The notes beneath the pieces were generated by a model that was not told the DNA's origin, made no database searches, and worked only from the letters and a program-made list of their open reading frames with translations. A stretch of DNA of 64,000 nt from Nostocoides sp. HKS02 (lineage in GTDB: Bacteria > Actinomycetota > Actinomycetes > Actinomycetales > Dermatophilaceae), in assembly GCF_009707485.1 (NCBI RefSeq), contig NZ_CP046121.1, forward strand, positions 3,162,001 to 3,226,000, written 5' to 3'. Shown one piece after another: positions 9,189 through 17,906 of this stretch. Within the stretch, counting starts at the first letter, position 1. Every line of letters begins with the position of its first letter. Position numbers and translations under genes: made by a program.

Positions 9189-9913
9189 GCGTTCTCTCCC
9201 AGGGGTCGGACGGTGTCGGGGTCCACCGCGATCCAGGTCGCCTCGGCGTGGCCGAGGAGCTGGGCCGGCCGGTCGCCGTCGGCGGCATACACGGCGGTTC
9301 CGCTCAGGTGCTTGCGGCCCTGCGAGCCGCGCTGCCACGCCATGATCACGTACGGCTCGCCCGGCACCGGTGCCGTGTGGACAGTGGCGGTCATCGTGCC
9401 GAGGACCATCGGGCGCCCGGCGATGCCCGAGGCCCACCCGCCCGGGCAGTCCAGGGCGGCCCACACGGTCTCGGGGCCCACGTCCGGAGCGGGAACCCAC
9501 GCGCATGCGTAGAGGCCGCCGTCGACCGGCCCGGGCTGCAGCCGCAACGCGTCGCCGGGTTCACGAGCGGTGCCGCACGAGTAGCACGTGGGGAACGGGT
9601 GCGCGACCAGGCCCTCGTACCGCTCGCCGGCCGCCTGTGCGTCCGCGAAGGACACCGGAGCCGGTATGCCGCGGGGGTCGGGCGCCGCGCCGATGCTCGC
9701 CTCGAGGACCAGGCGGTCACCGTCGAGAACGCGCAGGGACCCGTCGAGCCGATCCACGGCCAGCTCTCGGTCGAGCGGCGGAGGCGTCCGCAGCCGCACG
9801 GTGACGGCCTCGCCGGGCCCCGGGGACAGCAGGGAGGCGGCGTGTCCGCTCACCCAGCCGCCGTTGCCCGACTCGGGAGGGCCGCAGAAGCGCGCGGGCA
9901 CCACGAAGCTCAT
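9185..9913 (-). CDS. Conserved hypothetical, hotdog/thioesterase-like
   Basis: A 242-residue protein. It opens with FCGPPESGNGGWVSGHAASLL, a motif I associate with an uncharacterised actinobacterial acyl-CoA thioesterase-like (hotdog) family, and contains CYSCG in the middle plus a C-terminal half (VWAALDCPGGWA...PVPGEPYVIMAW) resembling the second hotdog. Start ATG 9913 is chosen over longer frames because the motif begins immediately. Coupled to the downstream SDR by a 4-nt overlap. The function is inferred only from fold resemblance. Confidence 0.55.
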   Translation of the reverse strand: MSFVVPARFCGPPESGNGGWVSGHAASLLSPGPGEAVTVRLRTPPPLDRELAVDRLDGSLRVLDGDRLVLEASIGAAPDPRGIPAPVSFADAQAAGERYEGLVAHPFPTCYSCGTAREPGDALRLQPGPVDGGLYACAWVPAPDVGPETVWAALDCPGGWASGIAGRPMVLGTMTATVHTAPVPGEPYVIMAWQRGSQGRKHLSGTAVYAADGDRPAQLLGHAEATWIAVDPDTVRPLGENA

Positions 9914-9995
9914 GGACCCGAACGTAGCCGACGCGCGAAGAGGCAGAACGACCGGTGATGAGGGCCTGACGCCCGCAGGTGAGAGGCTTGGTGCT

Positions 9996-10695
9996 GTGAC
10001 GGACCTGATCGACACCACGGAGATGTACCTCAAGACCATCTTCGAGCTCGAGGAAGAGGGGGATTCCACCGCTTCGCGCGCGCATCGCCGAGCGGCTGGG
10101 GCACTCGGGCCCGACCGTGTCGCAGACGGTCGCGCGCATGGAGCGCGACGGTCTGCTCAGCCTCGCCGGCGACCGGCACCTCGAGCTGTCCGTCCACGGG
10201 CGCCTGCTGGCGACCCGGGTGATGCGCAAGCACCGCCTCGCCGAGCGCCTGCTCGTCGATGTCATCGGCCTGGAGTGGGAGTACGTCCACGACGAGGCGT
10301 GCCGGTGGGAGCACGTCATGTCCGAGCGCGTCGAGCGCAAGATCCTCGCGATGCTCAAGGACCACCACGACTCGCCCTACGGCAACCCGATCCCCGGGCT
10401 CGACGAGCTCGGCGAGGATGAGCCCACCGAGGACTTCCGCTCCGGCCTGCGCACGCTCACCGAGCTCGCCACCGACCACCCCGAGACGGTCCTCGTGCGG
10501 CGCATCGGTGAGCCGGTCCAGGTCGACCACGAGGCGCTCAGCCTGCTGACGATGGCGCGCCTGCTGCCGGGCGAGCGGGTGCGCGTGCACCGCGCAGACG
10601 GCCGGGTGGTCGCGGTCCGCGAGAACGCTCCCGACTCGACCGCGGTGTCGCTTCCCGACGACGTGGCTCAGCACGTCTTCGGAGCCCTCGTCTGA
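9996..10695 (+). pseudogene. DtxR/IdeR-family metal regulator, frameshifted
   Basis: Metal-dependent repressor of iron or manganese genes. GTG 9996 starts TDLIDTTEMYLKTIFELEEEG, the normal DtxR N-terminus. The frame is lost at the G run near 10058 and resumes one base later as PPLRARIAERLGHSGPTVSQ, with the winged helix, metal-ligand region (RHLAERLLVDVIGLEW, CRWEHVMSE) and C-terminal SH3-like domain to 10695. Removing one G from GAGGGGGATT gives an uninterrupted protein of about 232 residues. Possibly an assembly error rather than a dead gene, since the rest is intact and conserved. Confidence 0.85.
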
Positions 10696-10874
10696 CGTGG
10701 CGGCCCTCTCGGCTGCCATTTTGTCTGGGTTCCGTGGCGTTTCTGTGGGTTTACCTTGGCAGGCTCTTGGACGCGCCGTGACCGCAATGTGACATTGGTG
10801 GCCGCTCTGTGTAGTCTCGCGGAGATCTTTCCTCCCCTGGGAGAGATTGGCTCGATGTGGACTGCCTAGTCCTG

Positions 10875-11055
10875 TCACCACGCCCGAGTCCTCAGCAAGA
10901 CCGCTTGACAGGAGCGGGGGACCCACTTTTGGGCCTTCCTCGGAAGGTCCTCGGGGTGAAGCCCTCACGCGCGAGCCCGCTAGGACGGGTGTTCAGACGT
11001 GAAGGCCGGGTGAACTACCTCCACCCGAACCCGACAGCTCACCTCGTAGGCGCTG
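10875..11055 (+). ncRNA. c-di-AMP riboswitch (ydaO/yuaA type)
   Basis: The long leader of the NlpC/P60 gene carries the ydaO-yuaA features seen in actinobacterial cell-wall hydrolase leaders: CAAGACCGCTTGACAGG, then AGCGGGGGACCCA, a GGGCCTTCC...GGAAGGTCC stem, GGGGTGAAGCC, and CGGGTGAACTACCT before a closing region near 11040. In actinobacteria this class senses c-di-AMP and turns off resuscitation/lysis genes. A plausible promoter lies upstream (TGTAGTCT near 10811). The ends given are approximate. Confidence 0.85.
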
Positions 11056-11069
11056 GAGGTTCAATCATC

Positions 11070-11796
11070 GTGGCTTCTCACACTGCTGGCCGCCATCGCG
11101 CGCCTGGCCGTTACAACCCCGTTTCCGAGATCAGCGGCATCGTGGCGAAATCCGCCCAGCCTGCTGTCAAGACCTCTGCCGTCATTGCCGCGTCTGGCGG
11201 TCTCGTGGCCTCGTTCGCCCTGCCGGCGTCCGCAGCAACTGCCTCCCAGGGCACGGAGAAGGTCCCCACGCTCTCGGCTCCGGCCGCTGTGCAGGCCCCC
11301 CCAGGCCGCCGCGCCCCAGGCCGCTGGCGCGTTCGGCCTCATCGGCTTCCAGGCCACTGCCAAGCCGAAGCCCGCCCCCGCTCCTGCTCCGGCCCCCGTC
11401 ACGCGCACTGCGCCGGTGGCCAGCCGGTCGATGGCGCGAGTGCCGCTGATCGCCGCGAAGCCCGCCACCGGCGGCATCCTCGGCATCGCCGCCCAGTACC
11501 AGGGCGTCCCGTACATGTACGGCGGCACCACCCCGGCCGGCTTCGACTGCTCGGGCTACACGGCATACGTCTTCCGCCAGGTCGGCATCTCGCTGCCCCG
11601 GACGGCTTCCGAGCAGCAGGCGGCCGCGACCCCGGTGTCGAACCCCCAGCCCGGTGACCTCGTGTTCTTCGGGTCGCCCGCCTACCACGTGGGCATCTAC
11701 GCCGGCAACGGCATGATGTGGGACAGCCCGCACTCCGGTACGACGGTGGGCCTGCACCCGATCTGGTCGTCCAGCGCCACCTACGGCCGCCCCTGA
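11070..11796 (+). pseudogene. NlpC/P60 cell-wall hydrolase, frameshifted
   Basis: Secreted D,L-endopeptidase that cuts peptidoglycan stem peptides. GTG 11070 has GGAGGT 9 nt upstream. Residues 1-52 form a long signal sequence (SGGLVASFALPASA). The frame breaks at a C7 run near 11300; with six Cs the Ala/Pro linker QAPQAAAPQAAGAFG would run on into the NlpC/P60 domain with catalytic Cys in FDCSGYTAYVF and His in AYHVGIYAGNG, ending at 11796 (about 241 residues). Controlled by the upstream riboswitch. Possibly a sequencing error. Confidence 0.85.
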
Positions 11797-11820
11797 CCCA
11801 CGGCCCCCCGCGGAGCCACG

Positions 11821-11862
11821 CACGCAGGCCCCCTCCCGCTCGGCGGGTGGGGGCCTGCGCGT
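11821..11862 (+). terminator. Strong intrinsic-type hairpin after NlpC/P60 gene
   Basis: ACGCAGGCCCCCTCCCGC pairs with GCGGGTGGGGGCCTGCGCGT across a TCG loop, about 17 bp almost perfect apart from a single T/T mismatch. It starts 25 nt after the stop codon. Confidence 0.75.
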
Positions 11863-11975
11863 CTGTGTCGCCGAGCGACAGCAGGGGTATGCCGCGTGGC
11901 TCGGCGCGTGCGCGCCCGTGGCCCGGCGGGTGGGCGCCCCGCGCCGCCCACCGGCGTTCGTGCTTGTATGGAGGC

Positions 11976-12650
11976 ATGACCGCAGTCGAGATCGATGTCT
12001 GGGCGGACGTGGTCTGCCCGTGGTGCTACATCGGGAAGCGACGTCTCGAACAGGCCATCGCCGAGAGCGCCCACCCTGCCGAGGTCACCGTGACGTACCA
12101 CGCCTACGAGCTGGACCGTGGCACCCCACACAGTGACGGCACGACGATCCTGCAGTGGCTGGCGGAGCGCTACCAGACCGACCTCGACGGGGCCCGCGAG
12201 ATCGCCGAGCGCCCGGCCACGATGGGCCGTCCCGACGGCATCGAGATCGACGTCGATCGCCAGCTGCGGGCCAACTCCTTCGACGCGCACCGGATCATCG
12301 CGCTCGGGCTGGCCCAGGGTGGCCACGCCCTGCAGGCGGCGGTTCTCGAGCGGCTGTACGCCGCCTACTTCGCCGAGGGCAAGGCAGTCGACGACATCGA
12401 GACCCTGCAGCGGCTGGGCGCCGAGGCCGGCCTGGACGGACGACGGCTGTCAGCGGTCCTGGCCGGCACCGACTACGCCGATCAGGTGCGGGCCGACGAG
12501 GCCGCCGCGACCGAGGTCGGCATCACCGGCGTCCCGTTCTTCATGGCCAACCGCCGCGTCGCGCTGCAGGGCGCCCACACCGCCGAGGTCATCGGTCAGC
12601 TGATCGAGGCGGGTGCAGGCGAGCACGAGGCGATGAGCCAGGGCGCTTAG
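11976..12650 (+). CDS. DsbA-family oxidoreductase, FrnE-like
   Basis: Cytoplasmic thioredoxin-fold protein of the FrnE/polyketide-oxidoreductase subgroup, 224 residues. CPWC active site at residues 14-17 (DVVCPWCYIGKRRLE), the inserted all-helical domain, and the cis-Pro loop GITGVPFFMANRR near residue 185. No signal peptide. Family members act on disulphides and have been linked to oxidative-stress tolerance. ATG 11976 follows GGAGG by only one base, which is unusually close, but no better in-frame start is present. Confidence 0.85.
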   Translation: MTAVEIDVWADVVCPWCYIGKRRLEQAIAESAHPAEVTVTYHAYELDRGTPHSDGTTILQWLAERYQTDLDGAREIAERPATMGRPDGIEIDVDRQLRANSFDAHRIIALGLAQGGHALQAAVLERLYAAYFAEGKAVDDIETLQRLGAEAGLDGRRLSAVLAGTDYADQVRADEAAATEVGITGVPFFMANRRVALQGAHTAEVIGQLIEAGAGEHEAMSQGA

Positions 12651-13183
12651 CCCGCGTCAGCTGGGGTCGCCAGGGCCGCCTCGAAGTCGGCCAGGGCCGC
12701 CCGGCTGAACAGCACGAAGCGGACCAGCTCCGGAGCGCCGTGCTCGTCGAGCTCGGTCCGGACCGTCTCGACGGCGATCCGCGCGACCTGCGCAGAGTCC
12801 CACCCGTAGATGCCGGCGCTCACCGCCGGGAACGCGAGGCTCTGCGCCCCGACCTCGCGTGCGACGGCGAGGCTGCGGCTGAAACACGAGGCCAGCAGGG
12901 CAGGGTCGGTCTGCCCGATGTGCCGGTTCGGGCCCACGGTGTGGATGACCCAGCGCGCCGGGAGGTTGCCCGCGCCCGTGACGACCGCGTCGCCGACTCC
13001 CAGGCCCGACCGGTGCGTCGTCTCGCGCAGGCGCCGGCACTCCTCGAGCAGTGCTGGGCCGGCCGCGGCGTGGATCGCTCCGTCGACCCCTCCGCCACCG
13101 AGCAGGGAGGAGTTGGCCGCGTTGACGATGGCGTCGAGCGACTGGGTCGTGATGTCGCCCAGAACGGCGTCGATGATGGCCAC
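12647..13183 (-). CDS. Macro-domain ADP-ribose hydrolase (YmdB/MacroD type)
   Basis: Removes acetyl or ADP-ribosyl groups from ADP-ribose adducts. The 178 residues are essentially one macro domain: GDIT at the start, DAIVNAANSSLLGGGGVDGAIH (ADP-ribose loop 1), catalytic region VIHTVGP, and the diphosphate loop FPAVSAGIYGWD. The last codons overlap the convergent FrnE-like gene by 4 nt. Confidence 0.92.
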   Translation of the reverse strand: MAIIDAVLGDITTQSLDAIVNAANSSLLGGGGVDGAIHAAAGPALLEECRRLRETTHRSGLGVGDAVVTGAGNLPARWVIHTVGPNRHIGQTDPALLASCFSRSLAVAREVGAQSLAFPAVSAGIYGWDSAQVARIAVETVRTELDEHGAPELVRFVLFSRAALADFEAALATPADAG

Positions 13184-13224
13184 GGACCAACCGTAAGCCT
13201 CCGAGCCCCACCGCCTAGGATCGA

Positions 13225-14124
13225 GTGATGGGTGCTGGCCACGATCATCACGCCGGGGCGCGGCACCGTTGGCGGCTGGCTGTGACCGTCGGGCTCGTCG
13301 GGGCGTTCTTCCTCATCGAGCTCGTGGTCGCCCTCGCCTCGTCCTCGCTCGCCCTCCTGTCGGACGCGGGCCACATGGCCGCCGACGTGGTCGGGCTGAG
13401 CGCAGCCCTGGTCGCGACGCGGGTCGCCTCCCGACGCGACACGACCGGCCGGCGCACCTACGGGTCGTACCGCGCCGAGGTGTTCGCGAGCGCCCTGGCC
13501 GTGCTCCTCATGGTCGGCGTATCGGCATACGTCGTGGTCGAGGCGGTGCGCCGCATCGGCGAGCCGGTCGTGGTGCCGGGCCGCCCGCTGCTGCTCGTGG
13601 GCGCGCTTGGGCTCGTGGTCAACGTCGTCGCGATCGTGCTGCTGCGCGGTGGTGCGCAGGACAGCCTCAACGTCCGTGGCGCCTACCTCGAGGTCGTGGC
13701 CGATGCCGCAGGATCGGTCGGCGTCATCGTGGCCGCGCTGCTGATCCGCGTGACCGGCAGGCCGGTCTGGGACACCGTGGTCGCGGTGGCGATCGGGGTG
13801 TTCGTCGCGGTCCGGGCCGTGATGCTGGGCCGACAGGTGCTCGCCGTGCTGGGCCAGCACGTGCCTGAGGGTCTCGAGCCCGCCCGCGTGACAGCGGATC
13901 TCGCGGGGATCGGTGGCGTGGCAGACGTGCACGACCTGCACGTCTGGACCCTCACCTCGGGCATGAACGTCGCCACGGTCCACCTCGTGTCCGTCGCCGG
14001 GGCAGACGTCGAGCGGATCCTCAGCGACGGCCAGACCCTGCTGCGCGAACGCCATGCCATCGCGCACGCCACGCTGCAGGTCGAGCCGAGTACCGGCGAC
14101 TCCTGTCGTGACACGGACTGGTGA
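13225..14124 (+). CDS. Cation diffusion facilitator (CzcD/ZitB type)
   Basis: Proton-coupled divalent-metal exporter (Zn/Co/Cd). About 299 residues: His-containing N-terminus GAGHDHHAGARH, six membrane helices, and the first metal site in helix 2 (DAGHMAADVVG, HxxxD). In helix 5 the usual HxxxD reads EVVAD, so one ligand is Glu, a variant I recall in actinobacterial members. The C-terminal cytosolic domain contains VHDLHVWTLTSG. GTG 13225 and ATG 13228 are adjacent possible starts. Confidence 0.9.
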   Translation: MMGAGHDHHAGARHRWRLAVTVGLVGAFFLIELVVALASSSLALLSDAGHMAADVVGLSAALVATRVASRRDTTGRRTYGSYRAEVFASALAVLLMVGVSAYVVVEAVRRIGEPVVVPGRPLLLVGALGLVVNVVAIVLLRGGAQDSLNVRGAYLEVVADAAGSVGVIVAALLIRVTGRPVWDTVVAVAIGVFVAVRAVMLGRQVLAVLGQHVPEGLEPARVTADLAGIGGVADVHDLHVWTLTSGMNVATVHLVSVAGADVERILSDGQTLLRERHAIAHATLQVEPSTGDSCRDTDW

Positions 14125-14141
14125 GCGGCTAGCGTCGGCGT

Positions 14142-14966
14142 GTGACGTTGTCCATCGTGGGTCAGGTCGGCGAGGCGTTCGGCGTGGCCGTCGCCAGCAA
14201 GTTCCCGTTCGTGGGTGCCGTCGTGCCCGCCGCGCGCCTGGGGGTCGGCGCGGTCGCCACGCAGGCGATGGCGCGGGTGTCCTATCGCGACGTCGCGCTG
14301 ACGGCGCTCGGTGAGGGCGTGTCCGCGGCCGATGCGGTCGCGGCCTGCACGGGCCCCGACGGTGACCGGGACCACCGGCAGCTCGGCGTGGTCGGCGTCG
14401 ACTCGCAAGCGACCTACACCGGCCCGCAGTGCCTGTCGTGGGCCGGCGGGGTGTCCGGGCGCGAAGCCAGCGGCGGCTACGCTATCCAGGGCAATATCCT
14501 CACCGGGCCAGAGGTGGTGGAGGCGATGGAGCGGGCCTGGCTGGGGTCCGCCGGTGCCTCGCTCAGCGACCGCCTGTGTGCCGCGCTGCTCGCCGGCGAC
14601 GAGGCCGGCGGCGACTCCCGCGGTCGGCAGGGCGCCGCGCTGTATGCCGTGCAGCCCGGCGCGGGGTACGACGCGTGCGGGGTGCTCGCCGACGTGCGCG
14701 TGGACGACCACCCGGACGCACCTCGTGAGCTGGCCCGGCTGCTGCGGCTCAACGACCTCATGTTCGGCGCGCCCGAGCAGGTACAGCCGTTGGTCGGCGT
14801 GCTGGCCTCCGAGGTGGGCGCTCGCCTCGCCGGGCTGGGGTACGACGACGGGGCTGTGGCCGAGGCGCTCGCCGCGTGGGCTTCGGCGGAGAACTACGAG
14901 ACGCGACTGAGCCCGGACGGCATCGACGCCAAGGTGCTGGCCGCACTCCGCGACGCCACGGCATAG
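14142..14966 (+). CDS. DUF1028 family protein
   Basis: A 274-residue protein with the typical DUF1028 start MTLSIVG...GVAVASKFPFVGAVVPAARLGVGAVATQA, which resembles Ntn-hydrolases (gamma-glutamyltranspeptidase-like fold). Also GGYAIQGNILTGPEVVEAM and GDSRGRQGAAL. The physiological substrate is unknown in the family. GTG start 14142, 17 nt after the CDF stop, so probably co-transcribed with it. Confidence 0.85.
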   Translation: MTLSIVGQVGEAFGVAVASKFPFVGAVVPAARLGVGAVATQAMARVSYRDVALTALGEGVSAADAVAACTGPDGDRDHRQLGVVGVDSQATYTGPQCLSWAGGVSGREASGGYAIQGNILTGPEVVEAMERAWLGSAGASLSDRLCAALLAGDEAGGDSRGRQGAALYAVQPGAGYDACGVLADVRVDDHPDAPRELARLLRLNDLMFGAPEQVQPLVGVLASEVGARLAGLGYDDGAVAEALAAWASAENYETRLSPDGIDAKVLAALRDATA

Positions 14967-14988
14967 GCAGACTTCCGGCCACCTGCGG

Positions 14989-16686
14989 TCACCGCTTGAG
15001 GATGCGGGCCTCCCAGGGGCGCAGCGGAGCCGTGGCCGACTCGGCGGTCGCCAGGTTGCCGAGCAGGAGCTCGGCGCCGGTCCAGCTGTAGAGGTCCTCG
15101 AGGCACCCGCCCAGGTCGAGCTCGTCGCCGGAGAAGTTGGCGACGACGAGCACGTCCGTGCCCTCGTGCGAGCGGGTGTACGCGTACAAGGCGGGGTGGT
15201 CCGGGGCGAGCATGTGGAAGTCGCCGTGCGCGATCGCGGGCTCGGTGTGGCGCAGCGCGATGACCCGGCGGTAGTGGTGGAACACCGAGTCGTCGTCGGC
15301 GACGGCCGCCGCTGCGTTGATGTCCGGGTAGTTGGGGTTGAGGGGGGCCCACGGTGAGCCCTCGGTGAAGCCGGCGTGCGCGCTGCTGTCCCACTGCATG
15401 GGGGAGCGGGCGTTGTCGCGACTGCCGACGCGCAGCGCCCCGAGCACGGTGTCGGAGTCGAGCCCGGCCGCCATCGCCGCTTCGTAGTAGTTGACCGACT
15501 CGATGTCGAGGAAGGCGTTCTCGTCGGGGAACGGCACGTTGGTCATGCCGAGCTCCTCGCCCTGGTAGACGTAGGGCGTGCCACGGTGCAGGTGCAGCAC
15601 GGTGCCCAGCAGCTTGGCGGCGGCCACCCGGTACTTCGGGTCGTCGGTGGCGAAGCGCGAGACGGCACGCGGCTGGTCGTGGTTGTTCCAGTAGAGCGAG
15701 TTCCAGCCGCGTTCGGCGAGACCGTTCTGCCAGCGCGCCATGCTGGCCTTGAGGTCGCGCAGGTCCAGCGGCACGCGGTCCCACTTGTGGGCGCCATGGT
15801 CGAGGCCGACGTGCTCGAACTGGAAGACCATGTCGAGCTCGTGTCGCTCGGGATCGGTGAACAGCACCGCCTCGTCGACGGTCACGCCGGGCATCTCGCC
15901 GACGGTGAGCAGCTGCTCGGTGCGCCCCGCGAAGACCTCGCCGTGCATCTCCTGGAGGAACTCATGGATCCGGGGGCCGCACAGGAAGAACGGGTTGCCG
16001 TCGCCGTAGAGGCCGCCGTGCGTGAGGTGCCCGTCGGGCAACGACGTGTCCTTGGAGATCATGTTGATGACGTCCATGCGGAAGCCGTCGATCCCGCGGT
16101 CGAGCCACCACCGCATCATCGCGTAGATGGCCTGGCGCACCTGGGGGTTCTCCCAGTTGAGGTCGGGCTGCTTGCGGCTGAACAGGTGGAGGTAGTACTC
16201 GCCGGTGGCGTCGTCGAGCTCCCACGCAGACCCGCTGAAGTGGGACTCCCAGTTCGTCGGCTCGGCCCCGTGGGTGCCGGCCTCCATGCCGTCGCGCGCG
16301 GGGCGCCACCAGTACCAGTCCCGCTTCGGATTGTCTTTGCTGGAGCGGGATTCCACGAACCATGGGTGCTCGTCGGACGTGTGGTTCACGACGAGGTCCA
16401 TGACGATGCGTATGCCGCGGGCGTGCGCCTGCTCGATCAGCTCGTCCACGTCGGCAAGGGTGCCGAACGTGGGGTCGATGTCCTGGTAGTCGCTGATGTC
16501 GTAGCCGTTGTCGTCTTGCGGGCTGGTGTAGATCGGCGACAGCCACAGGACATCGATGCCGAGCTGCTCGAGGTAGTCGAGGCGGCTGATGATTCCCGGG
16601 AGGTCGCCGATGCCGTCGCCGTTGGTGTCCTGGAAGCTGCGGGGGTAGATCTGGTAGACCACGGACTCGCGAAACCACTGGCTCAT
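14989..16686 (-). CDS. GH13 alpha-glucosidase / oligo-1,6-glucosidase
   Basis: Cytosolic hydrolase of maltose- or isomaltose-type oligosaccharides. Start MSQWFRESVVYQIYPRSF at ATG 16686 gives 565 residues, normal for GH13 subfamilies 23/30-31. Conserved regions: DLVVNHTSDEHPWF, nucleophile Asp about 205 in GFRMDVINMI, acid/base Glu about 264 in LLTVGEMPG, and transition-state Asp about 337 in NNHDQPR. No signal peptide. No sugar transporter is next to it; MarR 16735 reads in the same direction. Confidence 0.92.
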   Translation of the reverse strand: MSQWFRESVVYQIYPRSFQDTNGDGIGDLPGIISRLDYLEQLGIDVLWLSPIYTSPQDDNGYDISDYQDIDPTFGTLADVDELIEQAHARGIRIVMDLVVNHTSDEHPWFVESRSSKDNPKRDWYWWRPARDGMEAGTHGAEPTNWESHFSGSAWELDDATGEYYLHLFSRKQPDLNWENPQVRQAIYAMMRWWLDRGIDGFRMDVINMISKDTSLPDGHLTHGGLYGDGNPFFLCGPRIHEFLQEMHGEVFAGRTEQLLTVGEMPGVTVDEAVLFTDPERHELDMVFQFEHVGLDHGAHKWDRVPLDLRDLKASMARWQNGLAERGWNSLYWNNHDQPRAVSRFATDDPKYRVAAAKLLGTVLHLHRGTPYVYQGEELGMTNVPFPDENAFLDIESVNYYEAAMAAGLDSDTVLGALRVGSRDNARSPMQWDSSAHAGFTEGSPWAPLNPNYPDINAAAAVADDDSVFHHYRRVIALRHTEPAIAHGDFHMLAPDHPALYAYTRSHEGTDVLVVANFSGDELDLGGCLEDLYSWTGAELLLGNLATAESATAPLRPWEARILKR

Positions 16687-16734
16687 GGCCGACAGTCTTG
16701 CGGGCAGCCGACACCCCGGCAACGGCTCGGCCTG

Positions 16735-17181
16735 TCAGCGGGTGGCGTCGATGAGGCGGGTCAGGGTGTCCCGCAGCTCCTCGAGCTCGCCGAGGCCGAG
16801 GTCGAGCCGCGCCATGATGGCGGGCGGGATGCGCTCGGCCTGGGCCCGCGCCCGGACCCCTTTGGTGGTCAGTGACACGGCGAGCGCCCGGTCGTCGTGC
16901 GGGTTGCGGTCGCGGGTGACCATGCCGCTGGCCTCGAGACGCTTGAGCAGCGGTGAGAGCGTGGCCGGCTCGAGGCTGAGTCGGCGCGAGAGCTCGGACA
17001 CCGTGAGCGGGGCCTCCTCCCACAGGGCGAGCATCACGAGGTACTGCGGATGGGTCAGGCCCATCGGCTCGAGCAGCGGGCGGTAGAGGCCGATGACGTT
17101 GCGGGAGGCGACGGCAAGGGCGAAGCAGACCTGGCGGTCGAGCTTGAGCAGGTCGGGCGTCGCGGTCGGAGTCTTCGGCAC
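16735..17181 (-). CDS. MarR-family regulator, OhrR-like
   Basis: Winged-helix repressor, 148 residues. The N-terminal Cys19 in LDRQVCFALAVASR sits where OhrR proteins keep the peroxide-sensing Cys, and GLTHPQYLVML / LSLEPATLSPLLKRLEASGMVTR match OhrR dimer and recognition helices. A role in organic-hydroperoxide sensing is therefore inferred, though no ohr gene is nearby. It probably binds the inverted repeat at 17213 in the divergent intergenic region and controls itself and the small gene at 17256. Confidence 0.85.
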   Translation of the reverse strand: MPKTPTATPDLLKLDRQVCFALAVASRNVIGLYRPLLEPMGLTHPQYLVMLALWEEAPLTVSELSRRLSLEPATLSPLLKRLEASGMVTRDRNPHDDRALAVSLTTKGVRARAQAERIPPAIMARLDLGLGELEELRDTLTRLIDATR

Positions 17182-17212
17182 GATTTCGATTCTACGGTGA
17201 TCGGGACTATCT

Positions 17213-17239
17213 TTAGTAGACGAAACATTAGTCCACTAA
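17213..17239. promoter_or_regulatory. Inverted-repeat operator between MarR gene and 17256 gene
   Basis: TTAGTAGAC and GTCCACTAA are 9-bp arms with one mismatch, separated by GAAACATTA. This AT-rich patch stands out in very GC-rich surroundings and lies in the short space between divergent starts. A MarR/OhrR binding site is the likely reading. Confidence 0.6.
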
Positions 17240-17255
17240 CTAATTGGAGTATGCC

Positions 17256-17450
17256 GTGGGCAAGGCTGATCGCGAAGGGCTGTCGCTGGGTTACCGGCTC
17301 ATGTACCGGCTCAAGCGGATGATCATGCAGATGTACGGACCGGCGCAGCTCGGCGAGGGAGACGACCCGCTCGCCAGGCTGCAACGCGAACGGGACGCCA
17401 AGGTGGCCGCTGCCCGCGCTGAACGGGCGGGGCGAGGCCGTCCCGCCTGA
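17256..17450 (+). CDS. Small basic hypothetical protein
   Basis: A 64-residue protein of unknown function: MGKADREGLSLGYRLMYRLKR, a Met-rich helix MIMQMYG, then a charged tail LARLQRERDAKVAAARAERAGRG. GTG 17256 is preferred over TTG 17244 because TTGGAG lies about 10 nt upstream of it. Probably an amphipathic helical protein and likely under the same operator as the divergent MarR gene. Confidence 0.5.
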   Translation: MGKADREGLSLGYRLMYRLKRMIMQMYGPAQLGEGDDPLARLQRERDAKVAAARAERAGRGRPA

Positions 17451-17471
17451 ACGGTCAGGCGGCGTGAGCGG

Positions 17472-17789
17472 TCAGCCCGCCGGTTCCGGCTGGATGTCGG
17501 TCTTCTCCACGATCTTCTCGACGACTTGCTCGGGGAGGTCCTCCTGCTCGACCTTCGCCGCGTCCTCCTGCTGCTTGACCTCGACGCGGGCGGCCTGCCA
17601 GGCGGACCAGTGACCGGACACGAGGGCCCAGAGGGACAACGCCGACACGTAGACGACGGAGTTGAGCCAGCCCATCACCATCGAGATCGGGATCATGACG
17701 ATCCAGAAGATGGCGAGCCAGCCGTTCACCTTCCGCATGAAGACCGGGTCACCCTGCACCGATGCCCACAACGACTTCATGCCGCTCAC
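17472..17789 (-). CDS. Two-helix membrane protein, hypothetical
   Basis: About 105 residues with two transmembrane helices (LAIFWIVMIPISMVMGWL and VVYVSALSLWALVSGHW) and a charged cytosolic tail rich in Glu/Gln/Val. No recognised family. Start GTG 17789 is chosen because AGGAGG stands 7 nt upstream; longer in-frame starts lack one. Confidence 0.55.
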   Translation of the reverse strand: MSGMKSLWASVQGDPVFMRKVNGWLAIFWIVMIPISMVMGWLNSVVYVSALSLWALVSGHWSAWQAARVEVKQQEDAAKVEQEDLPEQVVEKIVEKTDIQPEPAG

Positions 17790-17906
17790 GCTGTCCTCCT
17801 CATAGGTTCTTTGGTCGGGGTTATCCGCACTGTGCCCAAACTCCATCATTTCATGCCTGAGAGCCCGCTGAGCAGGGACGATACCCTTTCGAGAGGGCGC
17901 AGACGG

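Noticed and set aside
15376..16875. Rightward open frame of about 500 codons opposite the GH13 gene
   Set aside because: Shadow of the alpha-glucosidase, which carries all catalytic residues.
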